The position numbers were made by a program, and so were the translations under genes. Under the pieces are notes generated by a model. The model was given only the letters and a program-made list of their open reading frames with translations, did not search any database and was not told the origin of the DNA. From positions 1,674,001-1,738,000 of the forward strand of contig NZ_AP023180.1 of the NCBI RefSeq assembly GCF_013426915.1: a stretch of DNA of 64,000 nucleotides. Direction: 5' to 3'. Of this stretch, positions 1 through 9,578 are shown one piece after another. The DNA comes from Paraburkholderia sp. PGU19. GTDB lineage: Bacteria > Pseudomonadota > Gammaproteobacteria > Burkholderiales > Burkholderiaceae. Within the stretch, counting starts at the first letter, position 1. Every line of letters starts with the position of its first letter.

Positions 1-1523
1 CGGTTGTCGCCCGTCACCATTACGGTCTTGATGCCCATCTTGCGCAGTTCGGCAAAACGTTCCTTGATGCCGCCCTTGACGATGTCCTTCAGTTCGATCA
101 CGCCCAGAACACGCGCGGCGCCGCTTTCGTCGTCATGGCCGCCAGCTTTCTCGGCCACCACCAGCGGCGTGCTGCCGCGGCGCGCGACATCGTCGACCGC
201 TTTCTGGACTTCCTGAGGGAAGCGCCCACGATGATCTTCGACGTACTTGCGCACCGCGTCGGCAGCGCCCTTGCGGATCTCGCGGTTTGGCAGATCGACG
301 CCGCTCATCCGCGTCTGCGCGGTAAAGCCGAGGAACGTCGCGTGCAGCGACGCCATGTCGCGCTCACGGATATTGAAACGCTGCTTCGCAAGCACGACGA
401 TGCTGCGCCCTTCGGGCGTCTCGTCGGCGAGCGAAGCGAGCTGGGCCGCATCGGCAAGGTCATGCTCTGACACGTCCGGAGCGGGAACGAAGGCGGACGC
501 CTGCCGGTTGCCGAGCGTGATCGTACCCGTCTTGTCCAGCAGCAACACATCGACGTCGCCCGCTGCCTCGACGGCGCGGCCCGACGTTGCGATCACGTTC
601 GCCTGCATCATCCGGCTCATGCCCGCCACGCCGATGGCGGACAGCAGCCCGCCAATCGTCGTGGGAATCAGGCACACGAGCAACGCGACAAGCGCCGTGA
701 TCGTCACCACATGGCCCGCCTTCATCGCGTCGACGGCGAAGATCGAAAACGGCAGCAGGGTCGCCGTCGCGAACAGCAGCACGAGCGTCAGCGCGACAAG
801 CAGAATGGTCAACGCGATCTCGTTCGGGGTCTTCTGACGCTTCGCGCCTTCGACCATCGCGATCATCCGGTCGAGAAACGCCTCGCCGGGGTTGACGCTC
901 ACGCGCACGACGATCCAGTCCGACAGCACACGCGTGCCGCCCGTCACCGACGAAAAATCGCCGCCCGATTCGCGGATCACAGGCGCGGATTCGCCCGTAA
1001 TCGCCGATTCGTCGACGGACGCGACGCCTTCGATCACGTCGCCGTCAGCGGGAATGACGTCACCCGATTCGACCAGCACGACATCGCCCTTGCGCAGATC
1101 CGTCGACGTCGTGATCCGGATGGGCGCCTTCGGATGCGGCTCGTTGAGCTTCTTCGCCATCACGTTGTGCTTGGCGCTGCGCAGAGACGCAGCCTGCGCT
1201 TTCGAACGGCCTTCCGCGAGCGCCTCTGCGAAGTTCGCGAACAGCACGGTGAACCACAGCCATAGCGCAATGGCGAGAATGAAGCCGGCGGGCGCTTCCG
1301 CCTGGCCGGCAAGCGCGGCAAGCCACAGGATCGTCGTCAGGATGCTGCCGATATAGACGCAGAACATCACCGGGTTGCGCAACTGCGTGCGAGGCGCGAA
1401 CTTCCTGAACGAATCGATGATCGCCGGTTTGACCAGCGCGGGATCGAACATCGAACGCGCCGCCGTGCGTGCCTGTCCGAGATTGTCCGGACGGTGGGCA
1501 GGCGGTTGTCTGGCAGTAGTCAT
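1..1523 (-). CDS. kdpB: Potassium-transporting P-type ATPase subunit B, C-terminus beyond the window
   Basis: This is the catalytic subunit of the Kdp high-affinity K+ pump, a P-type ATPase in the inner membrane. About 507 N-terminal residues are visible; the family runs to roughly 680-700, so the C-terminal part and kdpC should lie just outside the window. The phosphorylation motif DKTGT is readable on the minus strand at 522-536, putting the acceptor Asp near residue 330, and the first membrane hairpin and actuator domain precede it. The ATG at 1521-1523 starts 13 bases after the kdpA stop, so the two are in one operon. No disruption is seen in the visible part. Confidence 0.96.
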   Translation of the reverse strand, partial: MTTARQPPAHRPDNLGQARTAARSMFDPALVKPAIIDSFRKFAPRTQLRNPVMFCVYIGSILTTILWLAALAGQAEAPAGFILAIALWLWFTVLFANFAEALAEGRSKAQAASLRSAKHNVMAKKLNEPHPKAPIRITTSTDLRKGDVVLVESGDVIPADGDVIEGVASVDESAITGESAPVIRESGGDFSSVTGGTRVLSDWIVVRVSVNPGEAFLDRMIAMVEGAKRQKTPNEIALTILLVALTLVLLFATATLLPFSIFAVDAMKAGHVVTITALVALLVCLIPTTIGGLLSAIGVAGMSRMMQANVIATSGRAVEAAGDVDVLLLDKTGTITLGNRQASAFVPAPDVSEHDLADAAQLASLADETPEGRSIVVLAKQRFNIRERDMASLHATFLGFTAQTRMSGVDLPNREIRKGAADAVRKYVEDHRGRFPQEVQKAVDDVARRGSTPLVVAEKAGGHDDESGAARVLGVIELKDIVKGGIKERFAELRKMGIKTVMVTGDN

Positions 1524-1536
1524 GCTTACCTCGAAA

Positions 1537-3345
1537 TCAGTGACCGGCGATCATCAGCAGATGTTCGACGACGGGACCGAGCGCGAGCGCGGGCACATAG
1601 GTGAGCGCGCCGACGAGCACCAGTGTGCCGAGCAGCAATACAACGAAGAGCGGCCCATGTGTCGGCAAGGTGCCGGAGGTCGCGGCGATGCGCTTCTTGT
1701 TCGCCAGCGAGCCGGCAATGGCGAGCACGGGGACGATCGTGCCGAAACGGCCGAACCACATCGCGATGCCAAGCAGCGAGTTATAGAACGGCGTATTCAC
1801 CGAGAGCCCTGCAAACGCACTGCCGTTGTTGTTGGCGGCAGAGCTGAACGCGTACAGGATCTCGGAGAAGCCATGCGGCCCAGGGTTCGCGATGCCGCCA
1901 GTACCCAGCGGCGACAGCACGCCGATCGACGTGCCGACCAGCACGAGAAACGGCGTCAGGAGGATCGCGACCGACACCATCTTCATTTCGAACGATTCGA
2001 TCTTCTTGCCGACGTACTCGGGCGTCCTGCCAATCATCAGCCCGGCAACAAACACGGCAAGCAGCGCGAACACCAGCATCCCGTAGAGGCCCGAGCCGAC
2101 GCCGCCGAAGATCACTTCACCAAGCTGGATCAGCAGCAGCGGCACGAAGCCGCCCATCGGCGTCAGCGAATCGTGCATGTTGTTCACCGCGCCGCACGAT
2201 GCAGCCGTCGTCGCGACCGTGAAGATGCCCGACTGCGCGATGCCGAAGCGCACTTCCTTGCCCTCCGCATTGCCGCCCGCCTGAAGCGCGGATGCGCTCT
2301 GGTCGACGTGCAGCGACGTGAAGAGCGGATTGCCCCCCTGCTCCGCCGAAATCTCGCCGACCACGGCAACCGTGAAGGCGATCGTCATCGCCGCGAGTAT
2401 GGCGTAGCCCTGCCGACGGTCGCCGACCATGCGCCCAAACACCACGCATAAGGCAGCGGGAATGATCAGCATCGACACCATCTGGACAAAGTTCGACAGC
2501 GGCGTCGGGTTCTCGTACGGATGCGCGGAGTTCGCATTGAAGAAGCCGCCGCCGTTCGTGCCGAGCATCTTGATCGCTTCCTGCGATGCAACGGGGCCCA
2601 TCGCGAGCGTCTGCTTGTCGGCCTTGACGTCCTGCATGACAGGATTGCCCTTCGCGTCCTTGACTGCGTTGCCTTGCGCGTCGGTCTTCGGCACCTGATA
2701 CGTGGTCACCTGGAGCGTCGGCACGTCCTGATAGGATCTGAAGTTCTGGATTGCGCCCTGGCTGATGAACAGCAGCGATACCACGATCGCAAGCGGTGCG
2801 AGCACATAGAGCGTGATGCGCGTCAGGTCGATCCAGAAGTTACCGATCGTTTGCGTGGTGTGGCGAGCAAAACCGCGAATCAACGCAACGACGACGGCAA
2901 TGCCCGTCGCCGCCGACAGGAAGTTCTGCACCGTCAGGCCCATCATCTGCGTCAGATAGCTGACCGTCTGCTCCGGGGAATAATCCTGCCAGTTCGTGTT
3001 GGTCACGAAGCTGACGGCTGTGTTGAACGCCGCGTCCGGCGTCATCGGACCGAACGATTGCGGGTTCGCCGGCAGCCACTGCTGCAGCCGCAGGAAGCCA
3101 TAGACGGCAAGCGCGCCGAGTGCGTTGAACAGCAGCACGGCAAGCGCATAGTGCTTCCATGACATTTCTGCTTCCGGGTCGACACCTGCGAGGCGATACA
3201 GCAGATGTTCGACCGGCCGGCCGACCTTGCGCACGACGACGGACGAGCCGTCGAGCACAGCCGTCATATAGCGTCCAAGCGGGATGGCGAGGCCAATCAG
3301 GACGACGATATAGAAGGCCGTCTGAAAGAGGTTGTTGGCGTTCAT
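1537..3345 (-). CDS. kdpA: Potassium-transporting ATPase subunit A
   Basis: This is the K+-selective channel-like subunit of the KdpFABC complex, 602 residues, close to the family length. It has about ten hydrophobic segments and pore-loop motifs such as the [11 protein letters not shown] stretch near mid-protein. A longer open frame runs upstream to 3522, but I start it at the ATG at 3343-3345, which gives the typical N-terminus MNANNLFQ and overlaps the kdpF stop by four bases (ATGA), a sign of translational coupling. The gene is intact. Confidence 0.97.
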   Translation of the reverse strand: MNANNLFQTAFYIVVLIGLAIPLGRYMTAVLDGSSVVVRKVGRPVEHLLYRLAGVDPEAEMSWKHYALAVLLFNALGALAVYGFLRLQQWLPANPQSFGPMTPDAAFNTAVSFVTNTNWQDYSPEQTVSYLTQMMGLTVQNFLSAATGIAVVVALIRGFARHTTQTIGNFWIDLTRITLYVLAPLAIVVSLLFISQGAIQNFRSYQDVPTLQVTTYQVPKTDAQGNAVKDAKGNPVMQDVKADKQTLAMGPVASQEAIKMLGTNGGGFFNANSAHPYENPTPLSNFVQMVSMLIIPAALCVVFGRMVGDRRQGYAILAAMTIAFTVAVVGEISAEQGGNPLFTSLHVDQSASALQAGGNAEGKEVRFGIAQSGIFTVATTAASCGAVNNMHDSLTPMGGFVPLLLIQLGEVIFGGVGSGLYGMLVFALLAVFVAGLMIGRTPEYVGKKIESFEMKMVSVAILLTPFLVLVGTSIGVLSPLGTGGIANPGPHGFSEILYAFSSAANNNGSAFAGLSVNTPFYNSLLGIAMWFGRFGTIVPVLAIAGSLANKKRIAATSGTLPTHGPLFVVLLLGTLVLVGALTYVPALALGPVVEHLLMIAGH

Positions 3346-3437
3346 TCCAGATCCTCCGCACGCAGTAGCGCGTACACGAGGTAGGCGAGCAGGAGCAGCG
3401 TGGCGGCGCTCGCCAGCCACATCATCCAGGCGATCAT
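3342..3437 (-). CDS. kdpF: Small KdpF subunit of the Kdp ATPase
   Basis: This is a 31-residue peptide with one membrane segment ([19 protein letters not shown]) followed by the acidic end RAEDLE. In KdpFABC this peptide is lipid-like and stabilises the complex. Its stop overlaps the kdpA start (ATGA), and its own start overlaps the stop of another 35-residue ORF just upstream. Position, size and the single membrane helix make the call firm. Confidence 0.9.
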   Translation of the reverse strand: MIAWMMWLASAATLLLLAYLVYALLRAEDLE

Positions 3438-3541
3438 GGACGGCCTCCCGGTGCGCGGTTTCGCAGCTTGTCGCAACCCACTGTGAGCGCGACACAGAGC
3501 GCCCAGAAAGCCGCGATTCCAAGGAAATAGAACAGGTCCAT
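3434..3541 (-). CDS. 35-aa membrane peptide at the head of the kdp operon
   Basis: This short ORF starts [16 protein letters not shown], has one hydrophobic stretch of about 20 residues, then a basic tail ending APGGRP. Its TGA overlaps the kdpF ATG (ATGA), so the two are translationally coupled. The family is not named here. From memory, similar peptides precede kdpF in other proteobacteria, which suggests a real but poorly described gene. Function is unknown; an accessory Kdp peptide or a leader coupling translation into kdpF are both possible. Confidence 0.65.
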   Translation of the reverse strand: MDLFYFLGIAAFWALCVALTVGCDKLRNRAPGGRP

Positions 3542-3700
3542 TGGCAAGGTCTCCCGTGACGGATGGGGACGGCTTGAACGGTAGACCAGAATGAGTAAAC
3601 GCCTTGCCAAGAGTGAGGCGGCGGGCGTAAAAAAGGTGTAAACGCGGTGGATAAGGCACCCGCGTTGCGCCGCGCTTTGTCGTGCAGCGCGGCGGTGCGG

Positions 3701-4042
3701 CTAGCGCAAGGCGGCGGAATTCAGTTCAACGTGCAAGATGACGAGCCAGCGTTTGGGACAATCGGCGGCGATCTGCAGGCCATCGCGGCTCTCGCCTTCC
3801 GCGCGAACATAACCGTTGGTCTGCGCGAGTGCAAATGCACGGCGCGCATCGGACTGGAGCCATAGCGTCAGCAGTCCGCACGTCAAGCAACTGAATAGTG
3901 TCACTGCCTGATTGTCCAGACCGAGATCCAGCGTCTGCGCCAGGTATTCGAAGATGTTCGTCAGGAACAGGTTCACTGCGATCGCGATGAACATGACCTT
4001 GCTCATTCCCCTGAAAAACATTGCTGCCTTGGTGCGGGTCAT
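3701..4042 (-). CDS. Small two-segment membrane protein, unknown function
   Basis: The predicted product has 113 residues, starting [15 protein letters not shown], with two hydrophobic stretches at roughly residues 14-35 and 45-63 and a polar C-terminal half. The frame is open upstream to 4237, but the ATG at 4040-4042 is preceded by a good ribosome site (AGAGGAAAG), which decides the start. It sits upstream of the kdp operon on the same strand with a gap of about 160 bases. I do not recognise the family. Confidence 0.6.
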   Translation of the reverse strand: MTRTKAAMFFRGMSKVMFIAIAVNLFLTNIFEYLAQTLDLGLDNQAVTLFSCLTCGLLTLWLQSDARRAFALAQTNGYVRAEGESRDGLQIAADCPKRWLVILHVELNSAALR

Positions 4043-4463
4043 TGCTTTCCTCTGGCTTCTCCGATCCCGCGAAGTGTAGGGTTCGTCATTGAAGCGCCGC
4101 AAGAAAAAATGTCGTAAAGAGCGGCAGACAGACGCTCCCGTTTGCAGCGCCACACGGTTAAGGACAACTTCGACTCCACTCGACGGGCGGCCGCATATCG
4201 AAAAGACAACATAAGCGAGTCGTAAGCGTTTTGACATGCCGTGACCGTCTGGCGCTACCTGGGTAACGCCGACTGGCGCATGAGGTCAAGGTGACCTAAA
4301 TTTCTCCCCACGAACGTCATCCGACAGCAGGCGGACTCCGTTGGCGCTTCGCTTTCCCACGACGCGCAGCGCTGCAACTCATACGCTCACGTCAACGGCG
4401 CTGCCACAGGTCCATGCTTCGTGCTCCGCCGTGAACGGCTGCTCCGATGAAACGGGAGGCTCG
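4043..4463. other. Intergenic region between a minus-strand small gene and a plus-strand permease
   Basis: This 420-base divergent spacer must hold both promoters. I see no convincing coding frame and no hallmark of a c-di-AMP riboswitch, which controls KimA-type genes in Firmicutes. Confidence 0.5.
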
Positions 4464-6437
4464 ATGGCTACCCTGAACAAGATGTGGCGGCTGATTGTCG
4501 GCAAGCCGCTCGATCCACTCGACCCCGGCACCCGTCATGCGATCGCCGTCACGCCGCTGCTTGCGTGGGTCGGACTCGGAGCAGATGGGTTGTCCTCTTC
4601 CTGTTACGGGCCTGAAGAAGCGTTCCTTGCATTGGGACAACACACGCCGCTTGCGCTATTCCTCGCTATCGCCACGGCGGCGACGGTTTTCATCATTGCG
4701 CTGGGTTACAACCAGGTGATCGAACTGTTCCCGACGGGCGGCGGTGGTTATCGCGTTGCCACCGCCCTGCTCGGCCCGCGACCGGGTCTCGTATCGGGCG
4801 CGGCGCTGCTCGTCGACTATGTGCTGACGGTGGCGACATCGCTCGCTAGCGGCGTCGACGCATTCTTCAGCCTGTTGCCCGTCGGCGCGCAGGAACTCAA
4901 GCTCTCGACCGAGCTCATACTGATCGTCCTGATGACGGGCCTGAATTTTCGCGGCATGCGCGAATCGATTCTCGTACTGCTGCCGATTTTCCTTGGCTTC
5001 GTCGTGCTGCATCTGGGGTTGATCGTCTACGGCGTCGCCGCGCACGGCAGCAATCTCGCCTCGGTCGTTCCGAGCGCGGTCGGCGAGGCGCATGGCATGT
5101 CGCACACGCTGGGTCCCCTCGTCGTTGCGGCACTGCTGATGCGGGCGTTCTCGCTCGGCGGCGGTACGTACACCGGGCTCGAAGCCGTATCGAACAACGT
5201 CAACATGCTGGCCGAGCCGCGCGTGCCGAACGGCAAGGTCACGATGTTCTATATGTCGACGTCGCTGGCGTTCACGGCGGGAGGCATCATCCTGCTCTAC
5301 ATGCTTTGGCATGCAACGCCCGTCGAAGGACAGACATTGAACGCCGTTGTATTCGGCAGCGTGATCGATCACCTCGGGCTGGGTTCATCGTTCGCACGGC
5401 ACGCGCTGCTCGCCGCCGTGCTGGCATTCGAAGCGGGACTGTTGCTGGTGGGCGCGCAAACCGGGTTCCTCGATGGTCCTGCCGTGCTGTCGAACATGGC
5501 GTCCGATTCGTGGGTGCCACGTCACTTCCGCGATCTGTCCACACGGCTCGTGAGGCAGAACGGCATCGTCGTGATGGGTGTCGCGAGCCTCGCGATCCTG
5601 TTCTGGACACACGGCAACGTAGACGTTCTCGTCGTGCTGTACAGCATCAACGTGTTCCTGACATTCAGTCTGTCGCTGCTTGGCTTGTGCGTGTACTGGT
5701 GGAAACATCGCGCCGACGGAAGCCATTGGATAAGGCACTTCGCGTTTTCCGCGCTCGGTCTTTCCGTCACGAGTACGGTTCTCGTCATTACGCTGATCGA
5801 GAAATTCGCGGCGGGCGGATGGCTGACGGTGCTGGTGACAAGCGCCGTCGTCGCGCTGTGTGTGCTGATCAAACGTCACTACAGCGATACGCGCGCCCAG
5901 ATCGCAAAAGAGGACGCATTGTTCGCGGGTGCTACGCCTGAAGTCGATGCCGATAGCGCGTCAGCCAAACCCGACCCGTCGTTGCCCACCGCGATCCTGC
6001 TTGTCGGCAAGCACCGCGGCGCAAGCATGCATGCGTTGTTGTGGGTGAACCGGCTGTTCCCCGGACATTTCAGGAACATCATCTTTCTCGCCGTCGGCGA
6101 AGTGGATGCGCAAAGTTATGAAGGTGTGGAGCATCTGGAGAAACTGCGGCAGACGATCACTTCGTCGCTCGACTACTACGTCGCGCATTGCCGCCGGCAT
6201 GGCATCGCCGCCGATTACCGGATTGCCTTCGGCACGCATCCGATCGGCGAGTTCATGAAGCTTGCCGAAACGACGATGGATGAGTTTCCAAATAGCGTCT
6301 GCTTCGCCAGCAAGTTGATCTTCAAGCGGGTCAACTTCCTCACGGCGTGGCTTCATAATCAGACGCCCGTCGAAATACAGACGCGCCTTCATTTGCAGGG
6401 CCGCCAAATGGTGTTGCTGCCGATGAATGTCGGGTAG
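4464..6437 (+). CDS. APC-superfamily permease, KimA-like potassium uptake candidate
   Basis: The product is a 657-residue membrane protein with about 12 hydrophobic segments over residues 30-460 and a soluble C-terminal domain of about 180 residues. The GGGAGG at 4454-4459 decides the start at the ATG at 4464, not the longer open frame from 4341. Several blocks resemble the Bacillus KimA (YdaO) K+/H+ symporter as I recall it: SSSCYGPEEA, FPTGGGGYRVA, GLVSGAALLVDYVLTVA, LRGMRES and TGLEAVSNNV. The position beside kdp supports a potassium role, but this is inference. It could also be an amino acid permease of the same superfamily. Confidence 0.85.
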   Translation: MATLNKMWRLIVGKPLDPLDPGTRHAIAVTPLLAWVGLGADGLSSSCYGPEEAFLALGQHTPLALFLAIATAATVFIIALGYNQVIELFPTGGGGYRVATALLGPRPGLVSGAALLVDYVLTVATSLASGVDAFFSLLPVGAQELKLSTELILIVLMTGLNFRGMRESILVLLPIFLGFVVLHLGLIVYGVAAHGSNLASVVPSAVGEAHGMSHTLGPLVVAALLMRAFSLGGGTYTGLEAVSNNVNMLAEPRVPNGKVTMFYMSTSLAFTAGGIILLYMLWHATPVEGQTLNAVVFGSVIDHLGLGSSFARHALLAAVLAFEAGLLLVGAQTGFLDGPAVLSNMASDSWVPRHFRDLSTRLVRQNGIVVMGVASLAILFWTHGNVDVLVVLYSINVFLTFSLSLLGLCVYWWKHRADGSHWIRHFAFSALGLSVTSTVLVITLIEKFAAGGWLTVLVTSAVVALCVLIKRHYSDTRAQIAKEDALFAGATPEVDADSASAKPDPSLPTAILLVGKHRGASMHALLWVNRLFPGHFRNIIFLAVGEVDAQSYEGVEHLEKLRQTITSSLDYYVAHCRRHGIAADYRIAFGTHPIGEFMKLAETTMDEFPNSVCFASKLIFKRVNFLTAWLHNQTPVEIQTRLHLQGRQMVLLPMNVG

Positions 6438-6529
6438 AACATCAGGCATTCGTCGCACACGCGAACGCCTGGTCAGGTCTCGCGGCCAGTCTGCGCAGTT
6501 CGGCCGGATCGCTCGCCGACGCCACGAGC

Positions 6530-6870
6530 CCGCCACAACCTATCGCTACAACAAGCCTGTGGAGTTCTCCCCGCACCGTGTAATGTTCCGGCCGCGGGCC
6601 GCGCACGACATCCGCGTGCTGTCGGCTACGCTGGCGGTGTCGCCGCACAGCACAAAGTACTGGATGCAGAACGTGTTTTCCAATTCAGTCGCGATCGTCG
6701 AACCACAGGTGTCGGCCGACGCGCTGGATCTCCGCGCGCGCTTCGTGATCGAGCATTCCGGTGTCAGGAATCTGGAGTTGCCAGTGGCGCCCGAAGCCGG
6801 GAACTACGCGTTCCAGTACAACGACGAGGATCGCCTCGACCTTGCACCCTTCCTGCTCCGCAATATCCAG
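6530..6870 (+). pseudogene. Fragment of a bacterial transglutaminase-like protein (N-terminal domain only)
   Basis: A plus-strand frame here reads TYRYNKPVEFSPHRVMFRPRAAHD and then ATLAVSP and FSNSVAIVE, the pattern of the Bact_transglu_N domain that precedes bacterial transglutaminase-like enzymes. After about 6870 the frame (which continues open to 7140) no longer resembles the family, and the catalytic Cys-His-Asp domain is absent. There is no convincing start or ribosome site. I read it as a decayed remnant. The intact related gene in this window is at 52749-53555. Confidence 0.65.
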
Positions 6871-7163
6871 AGGATCAGCCAGTTCCCACAAACGGGACCG
6901 TTGAACTACTACTCACAGTGTTCGACCAGGACGTACACAACTGCGAAATGCGAGACCGTACACTGCGCCCTGCGGCCGCGTACTGCACGAAAACGCGCGG
7001 GGCGCCGCAGAAGCCTCGTGTCCACTCGGAATGAAACTGCTGGCTTCTCGGTCGATGCGCACAAGAATTTACAGGCCCCATACGTCGTTCGCCTGGCGCT
7101 ATGCGGACACCACCTGGCATGGGCTTGCTTTCGCGGCTAGTCCTGCTGCAACCGGGCATGATG

Positions 7164-7576
7164 CTACTTAATCACATCCATGACCGCAGCCGTCATCACC
7201 GAGGTTGAGACTCCAAACATAAGGATGCCATTGGCAGCTTCGATTGGGCCAAGCATGCGCCATTGCTTGGACATGACAATGTCGCCGTAGCCCAGCGTGA
7301 TGAAGTTGACCGCGGAGTGATACAGAGCAGTGGCGAAATCGGAAAACTCGCTAAGAACATGAACAACGCAGCCCAGATTGCCATTTGGGCGAAATTGCAG
7401 AGCAACGTCAGCAGCATCACAGTTATCAATAGCAGGACGTCCACCCATAACAAGTCCTGATTCTTAACGTTGCGCCGGAAGCGCGCGTACCGGCGCAGGC
7501 AGATGGCTACCACTATGCCTTGCAGCAGCAGGCACAGGACCATGGCCGGAGCGGCGGCCAGTACATTGTGTAGCAT
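7164..7576 (-). pseudogene. Two-TM potassium channel-like gene with a single frameshift
   Basis: The start region encodes MLHNVLAAAPAMVLC with two hydrophobic stretches up to AALFMFL; the next frame then reads EFSDFATALYHSAVNFITLGYGD followed by a last hydrophobic segment ending MDVIK. TLGYGD is the K+ channel selectivity filter. The two halves join near 7349-7353, where one base appears missing (TTC TTA GCG AG). A restored product would be about 137 residues, a plausible Ion_trans_2 channel. As the sequence stands neither half alone is a complete channel. A sequencing error in one base would give the same picture. Confidence 0.75.
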
Positions 7577-8315
7577 GTTTGACTCCGTCTTCAGGGGGAG
7601 CGCGCAGGCACAAAAGGCGCCGCATTCGGGACGCCGCAAGTTCAAAACTTGCTGCCCCGACCCATCATAGGACACGTTGCGTCAGCCGCACCCAGCGATG
7701 TCCCGCTCGAAACGTTGGGCCTGCCGAACGGGCGTTTACTGAGCGAAGCAGTCGTCCGAATGTCTGAGTGCGGGTACAGACGAACGGCTGCTTTTGGCCG
7801 ATTTTTCACGTTGATCTTTGCAGGGAATTGCCGTCCGAACGCTACATGCGACAAATGACCGGTCTGAGTGATCGAAAGTCGACACGTCCACATGCGTAGC
7901 TTTGCCAGGGCCGATCAGCCTACGAATTTCGCCCTTTCCATCACGCGACGCCCGACTCAGGCGTTTGCCGTGAAAAGGCGCAGATTATCGCGGCAGCCTT
8001 AACGCGCGCAGCTATGAAACGGTTGCGTCAATGGATGGCGACTTAAAACAGGTCGCATTGCGTCGGGGATCTGTTCATGTGCGTACGTTGCTAAGTCAGG
8101 GGTCTTCATTGCGCTAGCGCTGTCGCGCAGGTTGTCGACTGAAATTTCGAGTGCGACGAACACAACGGCTGTTGCCTGGGCTGAAAGAGCGACGTCGGTT
8201 CGTCAGCCACTTTGTGCTCACGACGCGTTTGCCGGCGCACGGATAACCACGGCATTTAGACTAGACTGAGGTTTCAGACCTTAGCCGCTTGCAGTTCCTG
8301 TTTGGGAGCCGCGCG
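7577..8315. other. Long noncoding stretch at the left edge of the accessory region
   Basis: About 740 bases with no coding frame I trust. It is made of degenerate sequence with motifs such as ttggccgattt that recur in the other gene-poor stretches of this window. No tRNA or clear terminator was seen. Confidence 0.4.
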
Positions 8316-8990
8316 ATGCATACTGCCATGGGTTGGTTTGGATGCAACGATCACCTGCAAATGCCGCGGTCCGGCGAGTTGCCGGACGAGCGCATTGCGC
8401 GCGCGATTTCCCTCGCTGGCACGCCCGGTCAAGCGTATGTCGAGCGTCGCGGCATCCCTCTCGATATCGCAGACGCCGCCGGGATGCGCTTCGATCCCGA
8501 TTGGGACGGCCGGGCTGCCGTACTGGTCGGCCTGTATGACCATGACGGCGCACTGGCGTCGGTGCACGGCCGCTATCTCACCACCGTGCGTGGCCAGAAC
8601 AAGATGCTGACGGTCGGCCGGAGCGGCGGGGTAGCCTGTGTCGGCGATGGCTGGCAGGCCAGACGCCTCATTCTGGTCGAGGGCATATTCGATGCTCTCT
8701 CGCTCGCAGTTTGCGGCTGGCCCGGTGTTGCCACCATCGGACGTTGGGCTCCCTGGTTGCCACAGATTTGCGCCCAGCGTGTCGTGTGGCTCGGTTTCGA
8801 TGCGAACGCGCCCGGCGATCGCGCGGCGGAGCGCTACATGCAACTGCTGTCCGAGGCAACTGTGTATCGCCTGTTACCTCCCCCTCGATGTAAAGATTGG
8901 AACACCGCGCTAGCCAAATGCGGACCTGCCGCCGTGACACGCCGGCTTCGAGACCGAATAGCTGCCGTCGACGAAACGAGCATACGATGA
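8316..8990 (+). CDS. Toprim-domain protein, primase-like
   Basis: The product has about 224 residues. The second half looks like a Toprim fold: a strand ending in a glutamate ([17 protein letters not shown], near residue 128) and later [18 protein letters not shown], matching the DxD block of DnaG-type and topoisomerase Toprim domains but with Asn in place of the second Asp. The first half matches the region before Toprim in short phage/plasmid primases ([24 protein letters not shown]). No zinc finger is present. I prefer the ATG at 8316 (GGGAG just upstream) over an earlier TTG at 8289. The stop overlaps the next start (ATGA), so it is co-translated with the exonuclease. Confidence 0.75.
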   Translation: MHTAMGWFGCNDHLQMPRSGELPDERIARAISLAGTPGQAYVERRGIPLDIADAAGMRFDPDWDGRAAVLVGLYDHDGALASVHGRYLTTVRGQNKMLTVGRSGGVACVGDGWQARRLILVEGIFDALSLAVCGWPGVATIGRWAPWLPQICAQRVVWLGFDANAPGDRAAERYMQLLSEATVYRLLPPPRCKDWNTALAKCGPAAVTRRLRDRIAAVDETSIR

Positions 8991-9556
8991 GCGACAAACC
9001 CAAAACTGAGATCTATGTCAGCACGGACGTCGAGGTCGACGGGCCGATTCCAGGCCCGCATTCGATGCTCAGCTTCGCGTCCGCCGCGTATGGTGCAGAC
9101 AAGGTACTGCACGGCACATTTTCCGCAACTCTCGAACTCCTGCCCGGCGCGAGCGGTCACCCCGACACGCTCGACTGGTGGCGCCAGCATCAGGAGGCCT
9201 GGCAGGCTGCGCGCACGAATCCACGGCCGCCACAGGCGGTTATGACCGACTATTTCGTATGGCTGGAGGGGCTGCCCGGGTTGCCCGTGTTCGTCGGCTA
9301 TCCGGCGGCCTTTGACTTCATGTTCGTGTACTGGTATCTGATGCGCTTCGTGGGCCGCAGCCCTTTCAGCTTCTCTGCGCTCGACATAAAGACGATGGCG
9401 ATGGTCCTTCTGCGCAAGGACTATCGTCGCAGCACGAAAAGCGCAATGCCCAGACGCTGGTTCGACGATCTGCCGCATAGCCATGTCGCTCTTGACGATG
9501 CACTCGAGCAAGGAGCATTGTTTTGCAACATGCTCAGCGAGAGCCGCAAACGCTGA
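8987..9556 (+). CDS. DEDD-type 3'-5' exonuclease
   Basis: The product has 189 residues in the RNase H/DnaQ-like exonuclease pattern: the ExoI block as TDVEVDGP (Asp14, Glu16), a mid-protein [14 protein letters not shown] that can supply the second Asp, and an ExoIII-like [11 protein letters not shown] near the end. It probably trims single-stranded DNA or RNA 3' ends; the substrate cannot be told from sequence. The start ATG overlaps the Toprim stop and its end lies 22 bases before the radical-SAM start, so the three genes form a tight operon. Confidence 0.75.
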   Translation: MSDKPKTEIYVSTDVEVDGPIPGPHSMLSFASAAYGADKVLHGTFSATLELLPGASGHPDTLDWWRQHQEAWQAARTNPRPPQAVMTDYFVWLEGLPGLPVFVGYPAAFDFMFVYWYLMRFVGRSPFSFSALDIKTMAMVLLRKDYRRSTKSAMPRRWFDDLPHSHVALDDALEQGALFCNMLSESRKR

Positions 9557-9578
9557 TTGCGGACAATTCTCCTCTACC

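Noticed and set aside
1375..2451. 358-codon plus-strand frame opposite kdpA/kdpB
   Set aside because: It is a shadow of kdpA and kdpB; its Arg/His-rich product is typical of antisense frames in high-GC DNA.
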